Shown piece after piece: positions 1 through 6,003 of a stretch of DNA of 6,731 bases. Positions within the stretch are counted from its first letter, which is position 1, and each line of letters begins with the position of its first letter. The notes beneath the pieces are model-generated. The model made no database searches. It was not told where the DNA came from and worked only from the letters and a program-made list of their open reading frames with translations. A program made the position numbers and the translations under genes. The stretch is from positions 1 to 6,731 of the forward strand of contig JAICVE010000148.1 of assembly GCA_025935475.1 (NCBI GenBank), read 5' to 3'. This stretch comes from Nitrospira sp. GTDB lineage: Bacteria > Nitrospirota > Nitrospiria > Nitrospirales > Nitrospiraceae.

Positions 1-799
1 ATCCAAGAGGATCGAGCAACACCAATTGCTTATCATGTACTTGGCTCTCTAATCCAAATGCATTTATTCGGGAACGAGTGCGGGGGTGAATTGGAAACAC
101 TATGGGTTGTTTTTGCGACAATTGTCGAATGACCGCAACAATGTTTCTGAATGTCTCTTCATTGTCCACATTGCTTGGGCGATGCAAGGTACAGAGCGTA
201 TATTCTTTTGCTTTTAGGCCGTGACGAGCCGCCAGCGAACGGTCTCGGGCCGCGTGTTCATACCTACGCAGTGTATCAATCATGATATTGCCGACCTGAA
301 ACACTCGATCACTGGGTATGGCTTCGCGTCTGAGATTCTCGTCGCCATCCTTTGAAGGAGTAAAAAGATAATCCGACAGTGCATCAGTCAGAACTCGATT
401 CACTTCCTCCGGCATCGTACGATCGAAACTTCTCAGCCCGGCCTCGACATGGGCCACCGGAATACGGCATTTTGCCGCAGCAAGCGCACACGCGAGAGTC
501 GAATTGACATCGCCCACGACAATGACACAATCCACGGAATGATTGGTGATGTAATCTTCGAAGGCGAGGAGGACCTTGGCCGTTTGTTCGGCATGAGTTC
601 CCGATCCAGCCTTCAAATAGATATCTGGCGACGGCATTTCCAAGTCCTCGAAAAATGCTGCCGACATGAGATGGTCGTAATGCTGTCCCGTATGCACGAG
701 CATAGCTTGGACGTCCGTGGCCTTCTTAAAGGCCTCCATCAATGGAGCAACCTTTACAAAGTTAGGTCGGGCTCCTGCCACAACGGCAAACTTAGTCAT
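1..799 (-). CDS. wecB: UDP-N-acetylglucosamine 2-epimerase (non-hydrolysing), partial: C-terminus beyond window edge
   Basis: A cytoplasmic enzyme that interconverts UDP-GlcNAc and UDP-ManNAc, supplying ManNAc-type sugars for surface polysaccharide. I translated 266 codons from the ATG at 799-797; the family is usually about 360-380 residues, so roughly the last 100 are missing. Visible family motifs are GARPNFVK (residues 9-16), HTGQHYD (36-42), VGDVNST (95-101), HVEAGLRS (117-124), MPEEVNR (129-135) and LHRPSNVDN (205-213). Asp97, Glu119, Glu132 and His206 match by motif the catalytic acidic residues and histidine known from E. coli WecB. The start is supported by GAGGA at 806-810, six bases upstream. 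It is the first metabolic gene after the regulator/nusG-like pair, so it probably heads the biosynthetic part of that operon. GC falls toward the window edge. The family is very likely; the gene symbol is less certain because paralogues (mnaA, cap5P-like, neuC-like) share these motifs. Confidence 0.93.
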   Translation of the reverse strand, partial: MTKFAVVAGARPNFVKVAPLMEAFKKATDVQAMLVHTGQHYDHLMSAAFFEDLEMPSPDIYLKAGSGTHAEQTAKVLLAFEDYITNHSVDCVIVVGDVNSTLACALAAAKCRIPVAHVEAGLRSFDRTMPEEVNRVLTDALSDYLFTPSKDGDENLRREAIPSDRVFQVGNIMIDTLRRYEHAARDRSLAARHGLKAKEYTLCTLHRPSNVDNEETFRNIVAVIRQLSQKQPIVFPIHPRTRSRINAFGLESQVHDKQLVLLDPLG

Positions 800-805
800 G
801 ACTGG

Positions 806-810
806 TCCTC
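806..810 (-). promoter_or_regulatory. Ribosome binding site of the epimerase gene
   Basis: GAGGA on the minus strand lies six bases before the ATG at 799 and fixes the epimerase start. It overlaps the TGA (811-809) of the short upstream frame, so termination of any translation there would deliver ribosomes to this site. Confidence 0.75.
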
Positions 811-960
811 ATGAGGTAAATAGCACGGCATACGGCGAAAAGGGATAGTGCAGCTGATCCTCGTATTCATAGCGCGTTGCCACCGTGTCCGCGTTCAAGC
901 GACAGCCGGTCAAATCGTTCTGACATTCAATGCTTACCAGCTGGCCTCGCTGTATCTGTT

Positions 961-980
961 TGGCTCCAGGCCTCGAGCCA
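961..980 (-). promoter_or_regulatory. Hairpin just after the nusG-like stop codon, candidate antitermination or pause element
   Basis: The minus strand reads TGGCTC, an 8-base loop GAGGCCTG, then GAGCCA: a perfect 6-bp stem starting three bases after the TAG stop of the nusG-like gene. No U-run follows (the next bases are AACAGATACAG), so it is not a standard intrinsic terminator. NusG paralogues are known to use nucleic-acid elements in operon leaders: ops DNA for RfaH, and an RNA hairpin for LoaP. The position suits such a role, but this is inference from placement. Confidence 0.35.
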
Positions 981-983
981 GGT

Positions 984-1508
984 CTACTGAATCGGCACCA
1001 CATCCGCCGTATCGATTTCCACCGCGGCCGCCTGCTGAATCAGACGCACCCCGAGAATCAAGCGATGCCTCTTCTCTTTACGAAGCAGAATCCCGTGAAG
1101 CCCCTGGAGCGGCCCCCTGATGACTTCGACTTTCATGCCCTCCTGAAGATAGGGGTGCGGATCATAGGGCAGGACGCTGGCGATCAACGTCTGGATCGCC
1201 GTGATTTCCTCATCAGGAATTGGCTCCGGACGCTGCCCGCCGCCCACAATATCGACGACGCCGACGGTCTTGAGGACCGGCAGCTTCTGATCTGAAGTGA
1301 AGCGGACGAAGCAGTAGCCCGAGAACAGTGGCACCTCGACCTCTTTCTTCCGATCCTTCCATTGACTGAGACGCTTGACGGTCGGCAGGAGCGGCTCGAT
1401 CCCTTGTTGCGCGAGTTGGTCGCGCACCATCTTTTCATGCCGCGACCGCGTCCGCAGCGCATACCAATGCAGACCGGTGATTTGGCCAGATGTCGGCCCG
1501 GTAGACAC
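984..1508 (-). CDS. NusG-like transcription antitermination protein (RfaH/UpxY/LoaP type)
   Basis: A specialised NusG paralogue of 174 residues that should bind elongating RNA polymerase and suppress pausing or termination across a long polysaccharide operon. The N-terminal NGN domain spans about residues 13-112, with HWYALRTRSRHEK (14-26), PLFSGYCFVRF (60-70) and VGVVDIVGGG (82-91). The KOW region spans about 123-150, with EGMKVEVIRGPLQGLHG (123-139). Housekeeping NusG normally sits beside secE and ribosomal protein genes; this copy sits between a regulator and a UDP-GlcNAc epimerase, which points to an operon-dedicated form. The start is GTG at 1508-1506, supported by GAGGG at 1516-1520 seven bases upstream and by an in-frame TGA at 1521-1523 that rules out a longer protein. 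It begins 55 bases after the regulator gene, probably co-transcribed. It cannot be assigned to RfaH, UpxY or LoaP by eye. Confidence 0.93.
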   Translation of the reverse strand: MSTGPTSGQITGLHWYALRTRSRHEKMVRDQLAQQGIEPLLPTVKRLSQWKDRKKEVEVPLFSGYCFVRFTSDQKLPVLKTVGVVDIVGGGQRPEPIPDEEITAIQTLIASVLPYDPHPYLQEGMKVEVIRGPLQGLHGILLRKEKRHRLILGVRLIQQAAAVEIDTADVVPIQ

Positions 1509-1515
1509 AGCTTCG

Positions 1516-1520
1516 CCCTC
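1516..1520 (-). promoter_or_regulatory. Ribosome binding site of the nusG-like gene (GTG start)
   Basis: GAGGG on the minus strand lies seven bases before the GTG at 1508 and decides this non-ATG start. The in-frame TGA at 1521-1523 is immediately upstream. Confidence 0.7.
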
Positions 1521-1563
1521 TCACTTACAGCGCCCTGACCGCTCCCGATCCGTCACCCACACT

Positions 1564-2151
1564 CTACTGTCGAAAGCCCAACCTCAGCAGTTTCTCGCGA
1601 GGAATGCCGGACTGCACCAGTTGTTCTTCGTACGCCGCCGCATGGTCAAAATCGGCAATCAGGACTCGATCCAATTGCCACGCCGTAATCTTGTCCGGCG
1701 AAGAGACCGGATGCGAAAGAAACGTGTCGCGCGTGTTCCCATCGACGAATCCAATGCAATCGATGTTCATCTCCCGTAGCGCCAAATAGGCCAATTCTGC
1801 AAGCTCTCCGGTACCGCAAATCGCGACACGCTGCCCTTTGGTCCCTTCGAGCGAAGACAACATGTCTTTGAGGCGCCCTCGCATGTCGCGGTAGTAGGAC
1901 AGCGAATATTGCATGTACTGGTACGTGAGGCGGGATTTCTCGGCAAATCCCTGTGGAGTGAGGAGATAGCGGATCCGATTGCGTTGAATGGTCGCGATTT
2001 TGATGTAGCCTTTACGCGCCAGACGCTTCAGATACAGGTTCGTCAGTCCAAGAGCGACCCCGAGCTTGGTCGCAAGCGTGCGTTGCGTGGCTCCGCCGTT
2101 GCGATCGAGCTCGCTTAGCAGTAAGAGATTGCGTTGGCCTTGTAAATCCAT
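1564..2151 (-). CDS. Winged helix-turn-helix regulator fused to a Rossmann-like ligand domain
   Basis: A predicted 195-residue cytoplasmic DNA-binding regulator. The N-terminal MarR-like winged helix spans about residues 1-72: TQRTLATKLGVALGLTNLYL (22-41) contains the helix-turn-helix, and RIRYLLTPQG (59-68) looks like the wing. A helical linker rich in Tyr, Arg and Leu follows. From about residue 107 comes a Rossmann-like half: VAICGTGELAELAYLAL (109-125) has a glycine-rich nucleotide-binding look, followed by GFVDGN (134-139) and RVLIADFD (162-169), similar to the N-terminal fold of PglD-type sugar acetyltransferases. A dinucleotide or nucleotide-sugar ligand is an inference. I chose ATG at 2151. 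A TTG at 2166 would add five residues, but the predicted transcript starts near 2177 and would leave it about a 10-base leader; neither start has a clear Shine-Dalgarno. The gene follows its own promoter and an inverted repeat, and precedes the nusG-like gene, so it probably controls the operon and itself. Confidence 0.88.
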   Translation of the reverse strand: MDLQGQRNLLLLSELDRNGGATQRTLATKLGVALGLTNLYLKRLARKGYIKIATIQRNRIRYLLTPQGFAEKSRLTYQYMQYSLSYYRDMRGRLKDMLSSLEGTKGQRVAICGTGELAELAYLALREMNIDCIGFVDGNTRDTFLSHPVSSPDKITAWQLDRVLIADFDHAAAYEEQLVQSGIPREKLLRLGFRQ

Positions 2152-2177
2152 GAAAGATGCGGACAAACCGGCGAAGC

Positions 2178-2192
2178 GTTCACAATATGAAC
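2178..2192. promoter_or_regulatory. Inverted repeat covering the -10 box, candidate operator
   Basis: GTTCA and TGAAC form perfect 5-bp arms around a 5-base spacer, 15 bp in all. The repeat spans the whole -10 hexamer (2184-2189) and reaches the likely start of transcription. A dimeric winged-helix protein bound here would block RNA polymerase, so autorepression by the regulator encoded just downstream is the simplest reading. The operator role is inferred from position and symmetry. Confidence 0.5.
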
Positions 2193-2212
2193 AAAACCAA
2201 TAACTCTGTCAA
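2184..2212 (-). promoter_or_regulatory. Sigma-70-type promoter for the regulator/nusG-like/epimerase unit
   Basis: On the minus strand, a perfect -35 TTGACA (2212-2207) is followed by exactly 17 bases and then -10 CATATT (2189-2184), which matches TATAAT at four of six positions. Transcription would start around 2177, about 26 bases before the ATG of the regulator. It lies directly after the SGNH gene (stop at 2236-2234) with no visible terminator between, so upstream readthrough may add to its output. Confidence 0.72.
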
Positions 2213-2233
2213 GAACGAATTGGCCCCAGACCT

Positions 2234-3817
2234 TCAATGAACTTCGTTACCGGTCGGGATGACCGACTGTGAGGGAACCGCAAGCAGCGTCGACATTGGG
2301 AGCCATACCGTCTCCCCTACTAGGCGATGTCCAGCAGGCTTCATATGTAGGTCTGTCTCATAGAACAACGGCTCCTCAATCGCAGCCTGTCGGAACCTAG
2401 GCAATACATCAACCGTCGGGACGCCGTTGTTTGAGGCCCATTCTTTCAACATCCTTTGAGGCCGCTCGAAATCAAAGAGGCTCGGATCTTCCTGGCGGGC
2501 TGTCAAAAACTCCTGCATGAGCTTCGGATCAACTTGGAGATGGTCTGGTAACAAGACCAAGAGGAGGCGAATCCCTTTCCCGTGGAGTATGTCACGAAAC
2601 TCAGTCAAGACCTGAAATGTTTTCTCCCATTGTAGGACGATCTCCTGCGGAGGGTGGACCAAGTAGATATCAGTACGCTGATCCAATTCCTCCAAATATT
2701 GTTTCCTTGTGCGGATTGGAATCCAGGGCACCTCTTTCGACTGAACCCGTCCCCGATTTGCCAGATATATACCTCCGACACGAACAACGTAGTTCAGGTG
2801 ATGGTAGAGAAACGACCGATCTGGGCTGATGGCATCGTGGATGGCGTTTCCTGTCGAATGGACATAATAACTCTGCCCCGCGACGATAAGCGGTCTTTCC
2901 AAAGAGACACCTCGACGCGTGATGATGTCATTCCCCACATAGAAATTCAAAAGCACGAGGTCAGGCTTGAACTGAAGACCATAAATCTTGAGGAGATGCA
3001 GATAGAGAGGTGGTTCCCATCCGGACACGCCGAGATTAATGACTTCGCTTCTGGGCTCTTTGCCTTGTAAACGTTTCTCTAATAGCGTGGAAAAGGTTTC
3101 ATCGTACGAGGCCCCTGCACCATATGTTTGTGAATCGCCTATGGCAAGGACCCGTATCGCAACATTGGTCCGATCGAAGGTACGCTCACGATCGCGAAAT
3201 CCATGGCTATTCGTCCTTCCGATCGAGCCCAGTACCGGTTGATGGGGCGTAAGATGCGCCGGCGTGTGTTTGCCGCCGAAAAGTCCAAGACTGGCGAGGA
3301 AGGGATCCGCCAGCCGAAGCGATAGCTCTGCGAAGACAATAAAGATCAACAGATTAGCCAGAACGAGCTTCATGGTAGTGACGATGCGATTCGACTTCAT
3401 GGCGCCCAATGCAGTTGGTCGGATCACCGCCGCGAGACTCCACACAAGAAGGAGGCCGGATGTGAGCAGTCCCTTATCCGTATGGTGTCCTTCGGGAGGA
3501 AGCGGATAATAGACCAGCAATACATACGCACCGCATAAAGCCCAGAGCATGTGGGTAATCGGATGCGATTTCGAGAGCAGTGCTCGCTGCGGCGAGTCGG
3601 CTGTGGCAGCGGATACTGCCGTCTTGCCCATCAGCAGGGCTGCCGCAATTAGCATGATCTCCATCCAGATGAATTTCTGTACCCGAGGAGGACTCGCAAT
3701 GTTGGTCGCAGGCTTGGCCTGAGACACATAGAGGTGAAGATGGACGGCAGTAATCAGACAATATGATGTCGCGAGAGCAACTAGGCCGATTCCTGACCGG
3801 AGAGCTACCTTTGACAC
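2234..3817 (-). CDS. Membrane-anchored SGNH/GDSL hydrolase-family protein
   Basis: A 527-residue protein with about five hydrophobic segments (roughly residues 6-28, 51-70, 88-104, 117-133 and 149-168) followed by a SGNH/GDSL domain. The catalytic blocks are all present: GDSQTYGAG with nucleophile Ser229 (block I, 227-235), the Gly in NLGVSGW (261-267, block II), GND at 295-297 (block III), and DLH at 489-491 within DLHMKPAGH (block V, Asp489/His491). Such enzymes hydrolyse or transfer acyl esters. In a polysaccharide locus, O-acetylation or deacetylation of the glycan is the likely job, but substrate and direction cannot be read here. The soluble domain is probably outside the cytoplasm. The start is GTG at 3817, because an in-frame TAA lies three codons upstream; the ribosome binding site is weak. 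It follows the methyltransferase gene by 60 bases and lies just before the regulator promoter. Confidence 0.87.
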   Translation of the reverse strand: MSKVALRSGIGLVALATSYCLITAVHLHLYVSQAKPATNIASPPRVQKFIWMEIMLIAAALLMGKTAVSAATADSPQRALLSKSHPITHMLWALCGAYVLLVYYPLPPEGHHTDKGLLTSGLLLVWSLAAVIRPTALGAMKSNRIVTTMKLVLANLLIFIVFAELSLRLADPFLASLGLFGGKHTPAHLTPHQPVLGSIGRTNSHGFRDRERTFDRTNVAIRVLAIGDSQTYGAGASYDETFSTLLEKRLQGKEPRSEVINLGVSGWEPPLYLHLLKIYGLQFKPDLVLLNFYVGNDIITRRGVSLERPLIVAGQSYYVHSTGNAIHDAISPDRSFLYHHLNYVVRVGGIYLANRGRVQSKEVPWIPIRTRKQYLEELDQRTDIYLVHPPQEIVLQWEKTFQVLTEFRDILHGKGIRLLLVLLPDHLQVDPKLMQEFLTARQEDPSLFDFERPQRMLKEWASNNGVPTVDVLPRFRQAAIEEPLFYETDLHMKPAGHRLVGETVWLPMSTLLAVPSQSVIPTGNEVH

Positions 3818-3877
3818 TCGATCTTAACTTTTTCTATCACACGATTCGCAGATCAAACATTCGCGTTGACCGGCGTC

Positions 3878-4954
3878 TCATGTGTTCTGACCCATGCATC
3901 CAACGATACGGTTCTGCTTGACCGCTTGGATAGTTAATTCGGTGCCATAACCAAGACGACCGGCCACGAACGATATTGGACCGGCAATCAACCAATCGAT
4001 GAGCTTCCGGAAAGGCACCTCTCTCCCGAACCGGCGCTTCCACGCCCGATCCAGACTGGCCATAAAGAAGACGGAACTGACTGCTGTGCGGGCCACATGC
4101 GCCGTGAAGCCAGCTTTGGCGAGGATGGCCGTCAGACTTGAGTGGTCAAAATGGTAGAAATGTCTGGGAGGATCTAGCTGAAACCACCAGCGGCCGAAGA
4201 GTTTGAACTCGAGACTGTGGGCGTTAGGCACGTGGATGACTAAAAGGCCGTCATCCTTGAGAAGCCGGTAGATCCGCCGCAAGGCATCAACTGGACTGGG
4301 AAAATGTTCAAGTGAATGGCTCATGAGCACAAGGTCAAACGCGCCGGAAGGAAACGGTGCCGACTCGACGGTGCCTGCGTGGATCTGTCCCTTGGTCAGC
4401 TCGCGGGCATGAGCGGCGGCGATCTCGCTGATCTCGATCCCGTGAGGCTCCCATCCCTGGTCCTGCAGGGACTTCAAGTTCCCGCCGGCCCCACATCCGA
4501 CATCCAACACCTTCCCTTGCCCCCTCCAGGGTAACGGGTAGCTTCCTTTCAGTTCCCGCCATGTCTTGTCCGGCCACAACAGAAGTTTCCTCACCGGCCG
4601 CCACCGGACGGATCCACCAGATGACGGGTAGCCGTAGTAGTCCTCCAACACCCACCGCTTGAGTTGGGCGGAAATCTTCTTGGCCCGCCGCTGCAATAAC
4701 GGTCTCTCCTTGGCGGACACGGGAGGATAATAGACCGGCGGGTAAAACGATCCGAGCAGATCTTCAGTGGGGCGCGGATTCAGATAGATGAGACCGCAGC
4801 GCTTGCATCGTACGATCAAGAACTCGTCATCTGTGACATTGAGCATCAAATCCCGCTGGCTGAGGATGACCTCGCAGTCATTCGAACGACAGAGGTCGCA
4901 GAGCACCCGTTCCATGCCGGGTTTCACAACTTCCTGCTCACAGGTGTATGCCAT
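3878..4954 (-). CDS. Class I SAM-dependent methyltransferase with N-terminal four-cysteine motif
   Basis: A 358-residue predicted cytoplasmic methyltransferase. Residues 19-53 carry CxxC...CxxC (Cys19, 22, 50 and 53), followed by GLIYLNPRP (54-62); this looks like the small zinc-ribbon-like element found before many Methyltransf_11/12/23-type domains. The SAM-binding motif I is VLDVGCGAGG (149-158), with the acidic residue Glu174 in GIEIS ending the second strand. SHSLEHF (212-218) and a downstream LLKDDGLLVIHVPN are typical of the family. The acceptor is unknown; a sugar or glycan-lipid intermediate fits the neighbours. A longer frame begins at 5083, but it would run 118 bases into the heptosyltransferase gene with unconvincing sequence. 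The ATG at 4954 has AAGGA four bases upstream and sits 11 bases after the preceding stop, so I chose it. It is probably cotranscribed with the two glycosyltransferase genes. Confidence 0.9.
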   Translation of the reverse strand: MAYTCEQEVVKPGMERVLCDLCRSNDCEVILSQRDLMLNVTDDEFLIVRCKRCGLIYLNPRPTEDLLGSFYPPVYYPPVSAKERPLLQRRAKKISAQLKRWVLEDYYGYPSSGGSVRWRPVRKLLLWPDKTWRELKGSYPLPWRGQGKVLDVGCGAGGNLKSLQDQGWEPHGIEISEIAAAHARELTKGQIHAGTVESAPFPSGAFDLVLMSHSLEHFPSPVDALRRIYRLLKDDGLLVIHVPNAHSLEFKLFGRWWFQLDPPRHFYHFDHSSLTAILAKAGFTAHVARTAVSSVFFMASLDRAWKRRFGREVPFRKLIDWLIAGPISFVAGRLGYGTELTIQAVKQNRIVGCMGQNT

Positions 4955-4965
4955 CAAATCCTTAG

Positions 4966-5994
4966 TTACGACAGCGTGCGTGGTGTAGGCTCGATTTGAC
5001 GAACCGCCGCTGCCAGGACTTCCTCGACCGTGATCAGCTTCATGCAGTTGTCCTCGCCTCTCCGGCAGGTTGGATGAAAGCAAATTCGACAGTCAAGTCC
5101 TTTATAGATCGTTTCGGCTCGCCCGCCGCGCGGTCCCCATTCCAAGGGATTCGACGGCCCAAACAGCCCGACCACCGGCGTTCCCACCGCGGCCGCGATG
5201 TGCATCGCGCCGGTGTCGTTCCCGATAAAGAGCGTGGAGCGTTTGAGCAGCGCCGCTAGCATTCTCACATCTGAACGGCCGGCGATGCTCAACAGAGGGC
5301 TCTTCGCGTGATCGACAACCGCCTGCGTCAGCGCCGCTTCCTGAGGGCTTCCAGCCACGAGGACCTGGCAGCCGAAGCGGTCGTGCAAGCGATCGGCGAC
5401 CTCCGCAAAACGCTGAGGAGGCCAGGCCTTGAACCAATATCGGGCGCCCGGCTGGATCACCACCCACGAGCGGTCCTTTGCGAGGCCCAGCTGGACGGCC
5501 AGTTGGTCAACGCGTGCGACGTCTTCCGGCCCCAACCAGATCTGCGGAATGCGGTCTCGGGGCTCAATGCCCATGGGGGCAAGAGCCGCCAGGTCTCGTT
5601 CGATACGATGCGCCCCGGTACCGCCCGTGACGACGGTCGTGTAACAGTGCCCGGTCCAGCGCTGCTCGGCATTAAAGCCGATGCGAACGCTCGCGCCACT
5701 GATCCATGTAAGAAATGCCGCCCGATCGCCGTCGGTCAGATCCACGACGGTGTCAAACCGCCGGCGTCGAATGTCCAAGATAAAGCGGCTCTGCTGCAGA
5801 ATCGAGCCGCGGTCCAGCGGAAGAATCTCGTCCACGTGCGGATTTCCTCGCAGGATATCATCCGTGCCTCGGTTCACCAGGACAGTCAGCCGCGCCTCCG
5901 GAAAGGCCACTTTGAGCGCATGGAGCGTCGGTGTCGCCAGGAGCACATCCCCTAAATAGCGCAACTTGATCGCGAGAATATTCCGAGGAATCAT
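4966..5994 (-). CDS. Glycosyltransferase family 9 (heptosyltransferase-like)
   Basis: A 342-residue GT-B enzyme of the ADP-heptose:LPS heptosyltransferase family (WaaC/WaaF/WaaQ-like). It would transfer heptose or a related sugar to lipid A core or another glycolipid at the inner face of the cytoplasmic membrane. The N-terminal motif ILAIKLRYLGDVLLATPTLH (6-25) contains Asp16, which matches by position the catalytic base known in WaaC. VVIQPGARYWFKAWP (178-192) and FIGNDTGAMHIAAAVGTPVV (256-275) form the nucleotide-sugar-binding C-terminal half, and GLFGPSNPLEWGP (276-288) follows. Near the end is a C-x2-C-x4-C-x6-C cluster (Cys302, 305, 310, 317), seen in a subset of family members. The length is normal for the family. 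The start ATG at 5994 lies nine bases after the preceding stop; the ribosome binding site is weak, suggesting coupling. Which heptosyltransferase position it fills cannot be told. Confidence 0.92.
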   Translation of the reverse strand: MIPRNILAIKLRYLGDVLLATPTLHALKVAFPEARLTVLVNRGTDDILRGNPHVDEILPLDRGSILQQSRFILDIRRRRFDTVVDLTDGDRAAFLTWISGASVRIGFNAEQRWTGHCYTTVVTGGTGAHRIERDLAALAPMGIEPRDRIPQIWLGPEDVARVDQLAVQLGLAKDRSWVVIQPGARYWFKAWPPQRFAEVADRLHDRFGCQVLVAGSPQEAALTQAVVDHAKSPLLSIAGRSDVRMLAALLKRSTLFIGNDTGAMHIAAAVGTPVVGLFGPSNPLEWGPRGGRAETIYKGLDCRICFHPTCRRGEDNCMKLITVEEVLAAAVRQIEPTPRTLS

Positions 5995-6003
5995 GCCTAC
6001 GGT

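Larger units (their letters stand above)
800..983 (-). other. 184-base leader between nusG-like gene and epimerase gene
   Basis: This is the only intergenic stretch above 60 bases, and it lies exactly where a specialised NusG paralogue would be expected to act. It holds a hairpin at 961-980, a weak ops-like 12-mer at 896-907, and the epimerase Shine-Dalgarno at 806-810. It also holds an open frame (64 codons, ATG at 1003, stop TGA at 811-809) whose codons look protein-like over the last 45 residues. That frame's stop overlaps the epimerase ribosome binding site. I do not recognise its product, and its ATG overlaps the nusG-like gene without a well-placed ribosome binding site. It could be a short translationally coupled gene, the remnant of a longer one, or chance. 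I found no -35/-10 pair with acceptable spacing on the minus strand, so the epimerase is probably transcribed from the upstream promoter. Confidence 0.5.

Noticed and set aside
449..814. 121-codon plus-strand frame
   Set aside because: It lies wholly opposite the epimerase gene, whose minus-strand translation carries the full set of family motifs. The plus-strand product is Arg/His-rich and unlike any family.
961..980. Reading the hairpin as an intrinsic terminator
   Set aside because: The stem is only 6 bp and no U-run follows on the transcribed strand, so factor-independent termination is unlikely.
930..1779. Overlapping plus-strand frames at 930-1295 and 1375-1779
   Set aside because: They are shadows of the nusG-like and regulator genes, with low-complexity Arg-rich products and no ribosome binding sites that I could see.
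3818..3877. Possible promoter before the SGNH gene
   Set aside because: A TGTGATAGA-like -10 candidate exists, but the nearest TTGATC is about 13 bases away instead of 16-18. Cotranscription from the upstream genes is simpler.
4955..5083. N-terminal extension of the methyltransferase from 5083
   Set aside because: It would overlap the heptosyltransferase gene by 118 bases, and the added residues are Gly/Ser/Arg-rich filler. The ATG at 4954 has AAGGA upstream and fits the operon spacing.
5308..5955. 215-codon plus-strand frame
   Set aside because: It is antisense to the GT9 gene. Long shadow frames are expected in GC-rich coding sequence, and the product has no recognisable domain.
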